Of a DNA stretch of 64,000 nucleotides, positions 55,483 through 64,000 are shown piece by piece. The first letter of the stretch is position 1. Each line of letters starts with the position of its first letter. Source of the stretch: Chloroflexota bacterium (lineage in GTDB: Bacteria; Chloroflexota; UBA11872); contig JAPOVQ010000025.1 in assembly GCA_026708035.1 (NCBI GenBank), forward strand, positions 62,001 through 126,000, read 5' to 3'. The notes under the pieces were generated by a model that was given only the letters and a program-made list of their open reading frames with translations, searched no databases and was not told the origin of the DNA. The position numbers and the translations under genes were made by a program.

Positions 55483-56120
55483 TCGGGCAGCTCGGTCTCG
55501 ATCTCGGTCCTGACGACGGTGTCGAATACGACGCCCAGCGCCGACGCGAGATCGCGCGGCGTCACGATTGACGGGTCGCGCAGGCTCAGGCGTGCGTGCA
55601 AATGCGTTTCCGGCCCAACCGCAAGCTCCATCACCCCGGGTCGAATGTCGCGTGTCCGGGAGGGTCGACCTCCGCGGTCGTCGCGTTGAACCGCGACGGT
55701 GGGCGCCGCGAGCAGGCGCTCGACGCGATCGGCAAGGTCGTCCGGCGGCTCCTCCAACTTCAGGCAATAGGTCGCCCAGGTCGTCTTGAACTTGCGGCGC
55801 GCGACCCGGCGGATCTCGCCGACGGCCAGCCCGTCGGCGGTCGCGGAAGCCAGTCGCTCGCGGACCGAGTCCGGCGGCACGTCCTCCCGCAGCGACAGCA
55901 CCACGCACTCGCGCAGACCCTCGGCGCCCACGGCGAGCGGCGGGCCGAAGGTCAGCCGTGGCTTGGGGCGAAATCCCCGGCTATAGGCCAGTGGCAATCC
56001 GGCGCGGCGCGTGGCGCGCTCCCACGCCCGGCGCACGTCGTGCAGCGACAGGTACCGCGCGTCGCCCGTCTTGGCGTAGCGGAGGAGGTAGTGGTGCTCG
56101 GCGGGTGCTTCTTGGTCCAT
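55479..56120 (-). CDS. DUF2344 / TIGR03936 family protein
   Basis: 213 residues. The N-terminal 'YLLRYAKTGDARYLSLHDV' and 'AGLPLAYSRGFRPKPRLTFG' with 'PPLAVGAEGLRE' are diagnostic of the DUF2344 family. Its members are usually fused to, or encoded beside, a B12-binding radical SAM protein of the TIGR03960 type; no such gene is in the window. It is the first gene of a pair with the APH-like kinase (TTGA overlap). It is divergent from the HNH gene across 86 bp. Function unknown. Confidence 0.82.
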   Translation of the reverse strand: MDQEAPAEHHYLLRYAKTGDARYLSLHDVRRAWERATRRAGLPLAYSRGFRPKPRLTFGPPLAVGAEGLRECVVLSLREDVPPDSVRERLASATADGLAVGEIRRVARRKFKTTWATYCLKLEEPPDDLADRVERLLAAPTVAVQRDDRGGRPSRTRDIRPGVMELAVGPETHLHARLSLRDPSIVTPRDLASALGVVFDTVVRTEIETELPD

Positions 56121-56206
56121 GCGGCGAAGTCGGGTCGCGGTCGGCCGCCTGCGCGTGCCGTGCCTTGTAGCATAGGCGCGCTGAGTGACGCCGAGCGTGC
56201 GGACCA

Positions 56207-56731
56207 GTGAACGAACCGGTTCTGCTTCTCAATCAAAACTACGAGCCGCTCAACGTCTGCCGCACGCGTCGCGCCATCGTGTTGCTCAGCAAGGGCAAGG
56301 CCGAGCTGCTGGAGAACGGGCGGGCGCCGATCTACAGCGTGCGTCAGCACTACCCGCGGCCGTCGGTGATTCGCATGCTCTACCACGTCCGCCGCCCGCG
56401 TCCGACGGTGCGGCTCAGCCGGCGTGAGGTATTCGTGCGCGATCGATATCGCTGTCAATACTGCGCCGAGACGATTATCGAGCCGACCGTGGATCACGTC
56501 GTACCGCGGCGGCTTGGCGGTCGACGACGCTGGGAGAACCTTGTGACCGCGTGCCGCCGCTGCAATCTGCGCAAGGCCGGACGCACGCCGCGCGAGGCGG
56601 GCATGCGCCTCCTGCGCCAGCCGCGCCGCCCGAAATCGGCGATCGCCCACCTGGTCTGGCACGTGGCCGGAGGCAGCGTCGATCCAACCTGGCAGCCCTA
56701 CCTTCCCCAGTTGGAGCTGGCTGCCGGCTGA
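56207..56731 (+). CDS. HNH endonuclease
   Basis: 174 residues. HNH core: zinc-type Cys pair 'YRCQYCAE', 'TVDHVVPRRLGG' (first His), 'WENLVTACRRCNLRKAGRTP' (Asn/Cys and basic end). The N-terminal 'VLLLNQNYEPLNVCRTRRAI' is conserved in this widespread chromosomal HNH subfamily, which is not a homing enzyme and is found in many actinobacteria and Chloroflexota. The start is GTG 56207 with only a weak GGA upstream. Biological role unknown; DNA nicking or cleavage is the family activity. Confidence 0.88.
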   Translation: MNEPVLLLNQNYEPLNVCRTRRAIVLLSKGKAELLENGRAPIYSVRQHYPRPSVIRMLYHVRRPRPTVRLSRREVFVRDRYRCQYCAETIIEPTVDHVVPRRLGGRRRWENLVTACRRCNLRKAGRTPREAGMRLLRQPRRPKSAIAHLVWHVAGGSVDPTWQPYLPQLELAAG

Positions 56732-56755
56732 CCCTCGGGCTGGGGACGGCCGGGC

Positions 56756-59047
56756 TTAGCCGGCGGCGTGTTCGCGCAACAGGTTGAGGGCCGACCCGGC
56801 CCAGAACCACTCGATCTGGTCGGCGGTCAGGGTGTGATCGAGCCGGATGTCTTCCTGGGAGCCGTCCGCATGGTCGATACGTGCCGAGATGGGCCGGCCG
56901 GGGGCCAGTCGATCAATGTCCTCGAGGCTCACCCGGTCGTCGGCCTGAAAGCGGTCGTAGTCGGCGGGATTCGCGAAGGTCAGCGGCAAGATGCCTTGCT
57001 TCTTGAGATTCGTCTCGTGGATGCGCGCGAAGCTGCGCACGACCACCGCGCCCGCGCCCAGCAAGCGCGGCGACATGGCCGCGTGCTCGCGGCTGCTGCC
57101 CTCGCCGTAGTTCGAGTCGCCCACGGCCACCCAGGTCAGCCCGGCGGCGGCATAGTCCGTGGCAATCGCCGCCAGCGGCTGCTCGGAAGCGCCGGTGAGC
57201 GCGTTGCGTCCGGCGCCCGGTGCGTCCGCAAAGGCATTGTTGGCGCCGGTGAACATGTTGTCGCTGATGCGGGCGAGATGGCCGCGATAGCGCAGCCAGG
57301 GTCCCGCCGGCGATATGGCGTCGGTGGTGCACTGCCCCACGGCTCGAAGCAACACCGGCATGGACCGGAACTGCTCTGCCGATCGCGCGTCGAACGGCGT
57401 CAGTCGCTCCAGCCGTTCGCTGTCCGCGGCGATCGAGACTTCGACCCCAGCGGCGTCCGCCGGTGGCGGCACATAGCCATAGCGCCGGCCGGTGAAGCCG
57501 TCCGCCGGAACGTCGGGCGCCGGTTCGGGCGGGTCGAGATGCAGTCCGTTGCCGTCGAGCGAATCGGTCAGCGGATTGAATGAGAGCCGCCCGCTAAGCG
57601 CGAACGCCACCGTGAGCTCGGGGCTGGTGATGAACGCCTGGGTGTTGGGGCTGCCGTCGTTGCGCCGGGGGAAGTTGCGATTGAAGGACGTGACGATGGA
57701 GTTGGTGGCCAGGGCCTTGCCGCCGGCGGCATCCGGCTCGATATCTTCCCGGCGCCATTGGCCGATGCAGGGGCCGCAGGCGTTGGCGAGCACGCTTCCG
57801 CCAATGGCCTCCAGGTCCGCTAGCTGACCGTCGCGCTCAATCGTCGCGCGCACCATCTCGGATCCCGGTGTGACCAAGAACGGCACGGATGCGCGCACAC
57901 CGGCGGCGGATGCCTGCCGGGCCACGTCGGCGGCGCGCGTGATGTCTTCGTAGGAGGAGTTGGTGCAGCTGCCCAGCAGGGCGGCCGAGATCTGCTCGGC
58001 GAAACCCTCGGACTCGACCTCGGCACTCAGCGCGGAAACCGGGCGCGCGCGGTCGGGTCGGTGCGGCCCCACGACGTGCGGCTCAAGCTCCGACAAGTCG
58101 ATTTCCACCACCTGCTCGTAGAACGATGCGGGATCGCTCTCGACCTCGGCGTCGGCGCACAGCAGATCCTGGTTCGCGTCGGCCAGATCGGCCAACTCGG
58201 CGCGTTCCGTGGCGCGCAGATACGTGGCCATGCGCTCGTCGTAGGCGAACACGGACGTCGTCGCGCCCAGCTCGGCGCCCATGTTGGTGATGGTGGACTT
58301 GCCGGTGCATGCCAGCGCGCGCGTGCCGGGTCCAAAGTATTCGATGATCCGGTTCGTGCCGCCGCTGGTGGTGAGGATTCCCGCGAGCTTCAGGATCACG
58401 TCCTTGGGTGCGGTCCAGCCGTTGAGCTCGCCCGTGAGCCGCACGCCGATGACGTGGGGTTGCAGCGTCTCCCAGGGCAGATCGACCATCACGTCGACGG
58501 CGTCCGCGCCGCCCACGCCGATCGCCAGCATTCCCAGGCCGCCGGCGTTGGGCGTGTGGGAATCGGTGCCGATGATCAGTCCGCCCGGAAACGCATAGTT
58601 TTCCAGGATGACCTGGTGAATGATCCCCGAGCCTGGCGCCCAGAAGCCGATGCCGTATCGTGCACTGACTGATTTGAGAAAGGCATAGACCTCGTTGTTC
58701 TCGAGCAACGCCGTTTGAAGATCAGCGTCGGCGCCCACGTGCGCCCGGATCAGGTGATCGCAATGCACGGTCGAGGGAACCGCCACCGTGTCGCGACCCG
58801 CGAGCATGAACTGCAGCAGGGCCATCTGCGCGGTCGCGTCCTGCATCGCCACGCGGTCGGGACGAATCTGCAAGTAGCTTTCCAGCGGCGTCAGGTCTTG
58901 GGTAGACGGGTCGTCGAGGTGGCCGAAGAGCAGCTTTTCGGCCAGCGTGAGCGGGCGGTCGAGTCGTTCACGGACAGTGGCCAGGCGTGCGCGCGCACGC
59001 GCGTAGGATTCTGCGACCAGCGCGGGGGTCGACTCGATCACCGTCAC
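56756..59047 (-). CDS. acn: Aconitate hydratase (ACO2/mitochondrial-like type)
   Basis: 763 residues, close to the length of mitochondrial-type aconitases. Converts citrate to isocitrate in the TCA cycle using a 4Fe-4S cluster. Cluster Cys are in 'LLGSCTNSSYED' and 'ANACGPCIGQW'. Other signatures: 'IIGTDSHTPNAGGLGMLAIG', 'TSFNRNFPRRNDG', and the swivelling domain 'GDSNYGEGSSREHAAM'. The start is GTG 59047, preceded by GAGGAGA at good spacing. It converges on the HNH gene and is divergent from the prenyltransferase-like gene (116-bp gap). Confidence 0.95.
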   Translation of the reverse strand: MTVIESTPALVAESYARARARLATVRERLDRPLTLAEKLLFGHLDDPSTQDLTPLESYLQIRPDRVAMQDATAQMALLQFMLAGRDTVAVPSTVHCDHLIRAHVGADADLQTALLENNEVYAFLKSVSARYGIGFWAPGSGIIHQVILENYAFPGGLIIGTDSHTPNAGGLGMLAIGVGGADAVDVMVDLPWETLQPHVIGVRLTGELNGWTAPKDVILKLAGILTTSGGTNRIIEYFGPGTRALACTGKSTITNMGAELGATTSVFAYDERMATYLRATERAELADLADANQDLLCADAEVESDPASFYEQVVEIDLSELEPHVVGPHRPDRARPVSALSAEVESEGFAEQISAALLGSCTNSSYEDITRAADVARQASAAGVRASVPFLVTPGSEMVRATIERDGQLADLEAIGGSVLANACGPCIGQWRREDIEPDAAGGKALATNSIVTSFNRNFPRRNDGSPNTQAFITSPELTVAFALSGRLSFNPLTDSLDGNGLHLDPPEPAPDVPADGFTGRRYGYVPPPADAAGVEVSIAADSERLERLTPFDARSAEQFRSMPVLLRAVGQCTTDAISPAGPWLRYRGHLARISDNMFTGANNAFADAPGAGRNALTGASEQPLAAIATDYAAAGLTWVAVGDSNYGEGSSREHAAMSPRLLGAGAVVVRSFARIHETNLKKQGILPLTFANPADYDRFQADDRVSLEDIDRLAPGRPISARIDHADGSQEDIRLDHTLTADQIEWFWAGSALNLLREHAAG

Positions 59048-59163
59048 AAGGTTCTCCTCTCGGCGCCTGTCCGGCGGCCGGTACGGGTGATTGCCCGGAT
59101 CCTATCCTTACCCAACTATCGCGCATTTGCGCGCGGTCGCGGGAACAAGGCCGTCAGGGCTTC

Positions 59164-60072
59164 ATGATCCAGCAACTCGCCGCACTGCTGTCGACCGCCC
59201 GGCCCGCCCAGTGGCTGAAGAACGTCGTCGTGTTCGCGCCGCTCGTATTCGCGCAGCGGCTCACCGACGGTGGCGACGTGCTGCGCGCCGTGGCCATGTT
59301 CGCCATCTTCTGCGCGTTGGCGTCCGGGGTCTACTTCATCAATGACGCGATTGACGCCGAACGCGACCGTCGAAACCCGCACAAGGCCCGCCGGCCGGTG
59401 GCCGCGGGACGTCTGAGCCGCGCCACTGCCGTCGCAACCGGTGTTGTGTTGGGGGCGCTGGCCGTCGGGCTGTCGGCGCTGCTCGGCACGGGGGTGGTGA
59501 TCGTCCTCGGTAGCTACTTCGCGCTCAACGTGATTTACAGCCTGTGGCTCTCGCGAGTGGCGTTCCTGGACGGCATGGCGGTTGCCGCGGGATTCGTCCT
59601 GCGGGCAATTGCCGGGGCGGTCGTCATTTCGGTGCCGTTCTCCGGCTGGCTCATCCTGTGCACGTTTCTCTTGACGCTCCTGATCTCGCTGGGCAAGCGG
59701 CGTGCCGAATTGACGCAGGCGGACGCGCAGGCTCGCGGCCTCCGGCGGACCTGGAACGACGTGCCGCCGGAGGTAGTCGACGCCGTGATCGTCCTGGTGG
59801 GCGCGACGGTAGTCGTCTGTTACGCGATTTACAGCCTCGCGCCGGAGACGGCGGAGCAGTTTGGTGGCCGCGGACTTGTTTTCACGGTGCCGTTCGTGCT
59901 GTACGGCATCACGCGGTTCATGCTGCGCGCCTTCAGCGGCGAAGGCGTGTGGGACCCGACGACCGTGCTGCTGCGGGACCGCGGAATCCTGACCGCCGTG
60001 GTCGGCTGGCTGGCCGCCGCGGTGATCATCATCTACTGGGCCGGCCCGTGGCTGAGTGATCTGGTTTCTTGA
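59164..60072 (+). CDS. UbiA-family decaprenyl-phosphate phosphoribosyltransferase-like membrane protein
   Basis: About 302 residues with eight or nine membrane segments. The opening 'ARPAQWLKNVVVFAPLVFAQ' and the polyprenyl-site motif 'YFINDAIDAERDRRNP' followed by 'HKARRPVAAGRL' match the Rv3806c-like (5-phosphoribosyl-1-diphosphate to decaprenyl phosphate) branch of the UbiA superfamily, which makes the arabinose or ribose donor for cell-surface glycans. ATG 59164 is the first Met before that opening; upstream frame to 58987 overlaps aconitase DNA and is rejected. The stop overlaps the next gene's TTG start (TTGA), coupling it to a secreted LRR protein. Confidence 0.85.
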   Translation: MIQQLAALLSTARPAQWLKNVVVFAPLVFAQRLTDGGDVLRAVAMFAIFCALASGVYFINDAIDAERDRRNPHKARRPVAAGRLSRATAVATGVVLGALAVGLSALLGTGVVIVLGSYFALNVIYSLWLSRVAFLDGMAVAAGFVLRAIAGAVVISVPFSGWLILCTFLLTLLISLGKRRAELTQADAQARGLRRTWNDVPPEVVDAVIVLVGATVVVCYAIYSLAPETAEQFGGRGLVFTVPFVLYGITRFMLRAFSGEGVWDPTTVLLRDRGILTAVVGWLAAAVIIIYWAGPWLSDLVS

Positions 60073-61928
60073 GCGACCGGAGGCGACGCCTGCGTGCCGT
60101 ACTCGCAGTGCTTGCCATTACCACTGCGGCCGCCCTGTCCGTCTGGCCGTCGGCGGCGGCGTTGGAGTGCGACGGCATCGCCCTGGACGAAGGCTGTCTG
60201 TTCACCATCACCGGCGGCGATACGAGTGATCCCGACGACGGTTTCGCCGTCACCAACGCCGACGGCGTGCCGCTGTGGGACTTCGTGCGGGAGCGGGATC
60301 TGCAGGCCATCGGCTATCCCATCAGCCAGCGCTGGGTCAACGGTCCTTTCACCCTCCAGGCCTTCCAGAAGGTGATCCTGCAGTGGGATCCGGGCAAGCA
60401 GCGCATGAACTACTACAACACGCTCGACGTGCTGGCGAACCGGTATCCCGAGGTGGAGCTGCCCAACGTCCCGGCGCATCTCGTATTGGAGGCGGACCGG
60501 GGCGCCGACTTTGCCACGATCAAGCGAAACCACCTGTTGCTCTTGGATCAGAATCCAGCCATCAAGATGCGATTCCGCAGCGAGCCCGACTGGCTGAACC
60601 TCTACGGGCTGCCAATCCGCTACGAGGAGAGGGACGTCAACGGCCACCCGCGGGGCCTTCAGATGCTGCGGGCGCAGCGCACGGTGTTCGTGATCTGGAA
60701 CGTGCCGGCGCCGGGCACCACGGTCGGTCGGGTGAACCTGCAAAACGTGCCCGATAAGGTGAAGAAGCTGAGCAACGTGATCATTCCGGACGCGGCCGAG
60801 GCGCCGGTGCTGCGAGCTGAGATCTCGAGCTTGCCGGCGTTTACCCTGCCCACGCCCACGCCGGTCCCCGCGCCCACGCCAACTCCCGCATCGACGCCGG
60901 CCCCCACCCCGGCATCCGCCCCAACGCCCGCTCCTGAGCCTCGCCCTGCCTGGCTGCCTAATTGGCAGGTGCTGATCGACCTTTACCACGCCACCGATGG
61001 TCCCAACTGGTCGAACAACACCAACTGGTTGAGCGCAAAGCCAATTGGTGAGTGGCACGGCGTCAGCGCGTCGGGTGACCGGGTCACAAGGCTATCGCTC
61101 GCGGACAACAACCTCAGTGGAGCGATCCCGTGGCAACTGGGCTACCTAGCCAGCCTGGAAAGACTGTCGCTCGGCGAGAACTTCTTGCAGGGGCCGATCC
61201 CACCGGACTTGGGTCGCCTCACCAATCTGAAATGGCTGGGGCTCGCCGACAACCTCTTGAGCGGGGCAATTCCCCCTGAACTGGGCAACCTTGGCAATCT
61301 GAGCGCGCTTCATCTCAACAACAACATCTTGACTGGGCCAATCCCACCCGCGTTGGGGAGCCTTGTCAGGCTGACGGATCTCCGACTCGAAGACAACCAG
61401 CTGTGGGGTTCCATCCCACACGAGCTCGGTGGGCTCGCCAGCTTGAATGACCTGGAACTCCAAGACAATCAGCTCAGTGGGGCCATTCCGCCCGCCCTGG
61501 GTCGTCTCTCCAACCTGGTCTGGCTGGGGCTGGGCTTCAACCGGCTCAGCGGGGCAATTCCGGCCGAGTTGGGTAATCTCACCAGGCTGCAAGTGCTGGG
61601 GCTCCAAGACAACCGATTGACCGGGCTGATCCCGCCGGAAATTGGCCGCCTCGCCAGTCTGGATTGGGCGTGGCTCAACGGCAATGAGTTGAGCGGACCG
61701 ATTCCGCCTGAGCTGGGGAATCTGACCAATCTGACCTTCCTGCGGCTCGACGGCAATCAGCTTAGTGGTGCGATTCCGGCGGAGCTTGGGCGGCTGCCAA
61801 AACTGAAGTGGCTATACCTCGGCGGCGACAACCGGTTCACGGGATGTGTCCCCAACGAGTTGTCTGGCATCGAAAACAATGACGTTGAAGAGCTCGGGTT
61901 ACCGGTTTGCGTGGCCGCCAAACCGTGA
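60069..61928 (+). CDS. Secreted LRR protein with N-terminal 'GYPISQ' domain, copy 1
   Basis: 619 residues. TTG 60069 overlaps the preceding TGA. Basic N-terminus ('SDRRRRLRAVLAVLAITTAA') and hydrophobic core end at 'WPSAAALEC', a probable signal-peptidase I site. Residues about 30-255 form a domain found in Chloroflexota secreted proteins, with 'LQAIGYPISQRWVNGPFTL' and 'FQKVILQWDPG'; its function is unknown. A Pro/Thr linker (about 262-300) leads to the LRR cap 'LYHATDGPNWSNNTNWLS' and about eleven 24-residue plant-type LRRs, closed by 'RFTGCVPNEL...LPVC'. The cap is shared with the island LRR protein. Paralogue follows at 62121. Confidence 0.88.
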   Translation: MSDRRRRLRAVLAVLAITTAAALSVWPSAAALECDGIALDEGCLFTITGGDTSDPDDGFAVTNADGVPLWDFVRERDLQAIGYPISQRWVNGPFTLQAFQKVILQWDPGKQRMNYYNTLDVLANRYPEVELPNVPAHLVLEADRGADFATIKRNHLLLLDQNPAIKMRFRSEPDWLNLYGLPIRYEERDVNGHPRGLQMLRAQRTVFVIWNVPAPGTTVGRVNLQNVPDKVKKLSNVIIPDAAEAPVLRAEISSLPAFTLPTPTPVPAPTPTPASTPAPTPASAPTPAPEPRPAWLPNWQVLIDLYHATDGPNWSNNTNWLSAKPIGEWHGVSASGDRVTRLSLADNNLSGAIPWQLGYLASLERLSLGENFLQGPIPPDLGRLTNLKWLGLADNLLSGAIPPELGNLGNLSALHLNNNILTGPIPPALGSLVRLTDLRLEDNQLWGSIPHELGGLASLNDLELQDNQLSGAIPPALGRLSNLVWLGLGFNRLSGAIPAELGNLTRLQVLGLQDNRLTGLIPPEIGRLASLDWAWLNGNELSGPIPPELGNLTNLTFLRLDGNQLSGAIPAELGRLPKLKWLYLGGDNRFTGCVPNELSGIENNDVEELGLPVCVAAKP

Positions 61929-62120
61929 AGCCCTGGTGTGCCAGGCACTGAGGCGCCGTCCGACCCGCTCATTCGCCGACCCGATCTGAAGCGGGGCGGA
62001 CACGTGAAGTAGATTGGCGCTGCCCGGGCCGACGGGCGGTGTGCCGCGGGCATCCGGGCCGCCCGCCGGTGAGTGGGGGGCCTGGTGCGAAGACTCCGAC
62101 TGCATGTTCGGCGACCGGCT

Positions 62121-64000
62121 ATGCGTATGGCACTCGCAGGGCTGGTCATTGCCGCTTCCGCGGCCCTGGCCGTGTGGCCGTCGGCCGCGGCGCTGGAGTG
62201 TGAGGGAATCCCCCTCGTCGAAGGCTGTCTTTTCACCATTACCGGCGGGGATACGGCCGAGCCCGACGACGGCTTCTCCCTGTCCAATGCGGACGGCGTG
62301 CCGTTGTGGGACTTCGCGCGCGAGCGCGACCTCCAGGCCATCGGCTATCCCATCAGCCAGCGCTGGGTTAATGGCCCCTTCACCCTGCAGGCCTTCCAAA
62401 AGGTCATTCTGCAGTGGGATCCCGGCAAGCAGCGCATGAACTACTACAACACCCTCGACGTGCTGGCGAATCGCTATCCGGAGGTGGAGCTCCCAAACGT
62501 CCCGCCGCATCAGGTGCTCGAAGCCGATCGCGATGCCGACTTCGCCACCATCACGCGGAACCACCTGGCGCTGCTGGAGCGAAATGCGGCGATCAAAGAA
62601 CGGTTCCTCAGCGAGCCCGACTGGCTGAATCTCTACGGCCTGCCGATCCGCTACGAGGAGCGCGCGGTCAACGGCAATCTTCAGGGCCTGCAGATGCTGC
62701 GGACGCAGCGGACGGTGTTCGTGGTCTGGAACGTGCCGGCGCCGGGGACGACGGTGGGCCGGGTGAACCTGCAGAACGTACCGGACAAGGTGAAGCGCCT
62801 GAGTAACGTCATCATCCCGGATGCGGCCAAGGCCCCGGTGACGCGCGATGCGCTGGCCGGCTTGTCGGCATTTACCCTTCCCACTCCCGTGCCGGCGCAG
62901 ACGCCCACGCCGGCACCCGCGCACACTCCTGCGCCACCCCCGCCGCCTCCGGCGCCGCCGCCGGAAGACGACCGCGAGGCGCTCATCCGGCTCTACCACG
63001 CCACCGACGGTCCTAACTGGACGAACAACGGCAATTGGCTGAGCGAGGCGCCGTTGAACGACTGGTATGGCGTTACGACGGACGATCACAAGCAGGTCAT
63101 TGAGTTGCGGCTGGGCGGCAACGGATTGCGCGGGACCATTCCGCCCGCCTTGGGATATCTCGGCAAGCTGACAACCCTCGATCTTTGGCAAAACCAGCTG
63201 CACGGTGTGATTCCACCCGACATGCGCAACCTTGCAAGCCTGGAGACCCTGTGGCTCGGAGACAACCAGCTCCAAGGGACGATCCCACCTGGGTTGGGGC
63301 GGCTGACCAATCTATGGTGGCTGAGTCTCACTTCTAACCAGTTGGTCGGCGGAATCCCGCCGGAGCTCGGCAACCTCCGCAGCCTGATATTCCTGGAGTT
63401 GGACTCGAACCAGCTCACCGGGGCAATACCGGCGACGCTGGGTCATCTTGACAGGCTGAGGAATCTGAATCTCGGGTGGAACCGCCTGAGCGGATCTATC
63501 CCGCCTGAGCTTGGGAACCTCGTCCGAATGGAAGTGCTGTGGCTCCTTGCCAATCAGTTGAGCGGATCGATCCCGCCCGAGTTGGGCCGCCTGGGCAACC
63601 TTCGCCAGCTCTACCTGTCGGACAACCAGCTAAGCGGGGCAATTCCGCCAGAGCTGGGTCGCCTCGGCAAGCTGGAGAGGCTATCCGCCGACGGCAATCA
63701 GTTGAGTGGTGCGCTTCCACCCGACTTGGGCGGCCTTAGCAAGCTGGAGGAGTTGTCGCTCTCCAACAACCAGTTGAGCGGATCGATCCCGCCCGAGTTG
63801 GGCCGTCTCGGCAGCCTGAAGGAAATGTGGCTCGCCAACAATGAATTGAGCGGTGCGCTCCCCCCCGAATTGGGCCGAATCGCTTTCCTCAGAACCATTG
63901 ACCTCGACGACAACCGCCTGAGCGGTCCGATCCCGCCTGAATTGGGTGTACTCGGCAGCCTCGAGCGGCTGTCGGTCGCAAACAACCGCCTCAGCGGCGC
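62121..64000 (+). CDS. Secreted LRR protein with 'GYPISQ' domain, copy 2, 3' end outside window
   Basis: The frame is open to the right edge. ATG 62121 begins a signal peptide ('MRMALAGLVIAASAALAV', cut near 'PSAAA'); GTG 62085 in the same frame gives a more basic N-terminus like copy 1 and is a serious alternative. The domain after the signal is very close to copy 1 ('LECEGIPLVEGCLFTITGGD', 'GYPISQRWVNGPFTL', 'WNVPAPGTTVGRVNLQNVP'). Then come a Pro-rich linker, the cap 'LYHATDGPNWTNNGNWLS', and at least fourteen LRRs. DNA similarity to copy 1 is high over 62190-62830, so the two arose by tandem duplication. Gap 61929-62120 shows nothing but short GC inverted repeats. Confidence 0.85.
   Translation, partial: MRMALAGLVIAASAALAVWPSAAALECEGIPLVEGCLFTITGGDTAEPDDGFSLSNADGVPLWDFARERDLQAIGYPISQRWVNGPFTLQAFQKVILQWDPGKQRMNYYNTLDVLANRYPEVELPNVPPHQVLEADRDADFATITRNHLALLERNAAIKERFLSEPDWLNLYGLPIRYEERAVNGNLQGLQMLRTQRTVFVVWNVPAPGTTVGRVNLQNVPDKVKRLSNVIIPDAAKAPVTRDALAGLSAFTLPTPVPAQTPTPAPAHTPAPPPPPPAPPPEDDREALIRLYHATDGPNWTNNGNWLSEAPLNDWYGVTTDDHKQVIELRLGGNGLRGTIPPALGYLGKLTTLDLWQNQLHGVIPPDMRNLASLETLWLGDNQLQGTIPPGLGRLTNLWWLSLTSNQLVGGIPPELGNLRSLIFLELDSNQLTGAIPATLGHLDRLRNLNLGWNRLSGSIPPELGNLVRMEVLWLLANQLSGSIPPELGRLGNLRQLYLSDNQLSGAIPPELGRLGKLERLSADGNQLSGALPPDLGGLSKLEELSLSNNQLSGSIPPELGRLGSLKEMWLANNELSGALPPELGRIAFLRTIDLDDNRLSGPIPPELGVLGSLERLSVANNRLSG

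Overview
The window is 64 kb of GC-rich bacterial DNA. It carries about 38 protein-coding genes (one of them broken into three reading frames), one complete tRNA gene and one tRNA fragment. No rRNA or ribosomal protein gene is present to place it taxonomically. The lysine/glutamate/valine spacer of the first solute-binding protein, the repeated phytanoyl-CoA dioxygenase, SMP-30, RraA and creatininase-type genes, and the 'HATDGPNW' leucine-rich-repeat (LRR) proteins together resemble Chloroflexota (SAR202/Dehalococcoidia-like or sponge-associated lineages). That placement is inference.

Region 1 (1-28000) is a metabolic and transport region. It starts inside a peptide-type solute-binding protein. 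A fumarylacetoacetase-family enzyme, a phytanoyl-CoA dioxygenase-family oxygenase and a clear phosphonoacetate hydrolase (phnA) follow. Four tandem ABC exporters come next (5073-12296), arranged A-B-A'-B' as two overlapping pairs. After them are a glycosidase-like beta-propeller protein, divergent creatininase-family and RraA-family genes, a carbohydrate ABC importer in the order permease / lipoprotein / permease (18789-15404, minus strand), a Gfo/Idh/MocA oxidoreductase and a methyltransferase. A plus-strand run then encodes an M19-type peptidase, an Xaa-Pro-type M24 peptidase, a YesL-like membrane protein and an SMP-30 lactonase. An ABC-2 exporter pair and a second phytanoyl-CoA dioxygenase-family gene close the region. 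Most of these look like uptake and turnover of small organic compounds.

Region 2 (28134-52647) looks like a genomic island. A complete tRNA-Lys(CTT) with encoded CCA lies at 52572-52647 (minus). An exact 50-bp copy of its 3' part, including 2 adjacent bases, lies at 28134-28183 in the same orientation. The 24.4 kb between them holds only secreted, repeat-built proteins: an RCC1-repeat lipoprotein, a three-module LRR lipoprotein, and a giant Ig/FnIII/cadherin/GLUG protein of about 5,730 residues. The giant gene is interrupted by a one-base frameshift at about 43242 and a TAA codon at 47335. No integrase is visible. GTTGGCA-containing direct repeats sit just inside both ends.

Region 3 (52648-64000) is mainly housekeeping: a small membrane protein operon, a DUF5069 + NIF3-like pair, an APH-like kinase overlapping a DUF2344 gene, an HNH endonuclease, an ACO2-type aconitase and a UbiA-family decaprenyl-phosphate phosphoribosyltransferase-like gene. 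The last overlaps the first of two paralogous secreted LRR proteins; the second runs off the right edge.

The most distinctive content is the tRNA-bounded cluster of eukaryote-like repeat proteins with repeated EF-hand-like loops, plus the two related LRR proteins outside it. A role in surface or host interaction is inference. The giant gene's frameshift falls exactly at the end of a 552-bp perfect internal duplication, so assembly error must be excluded before it is treated as biology.
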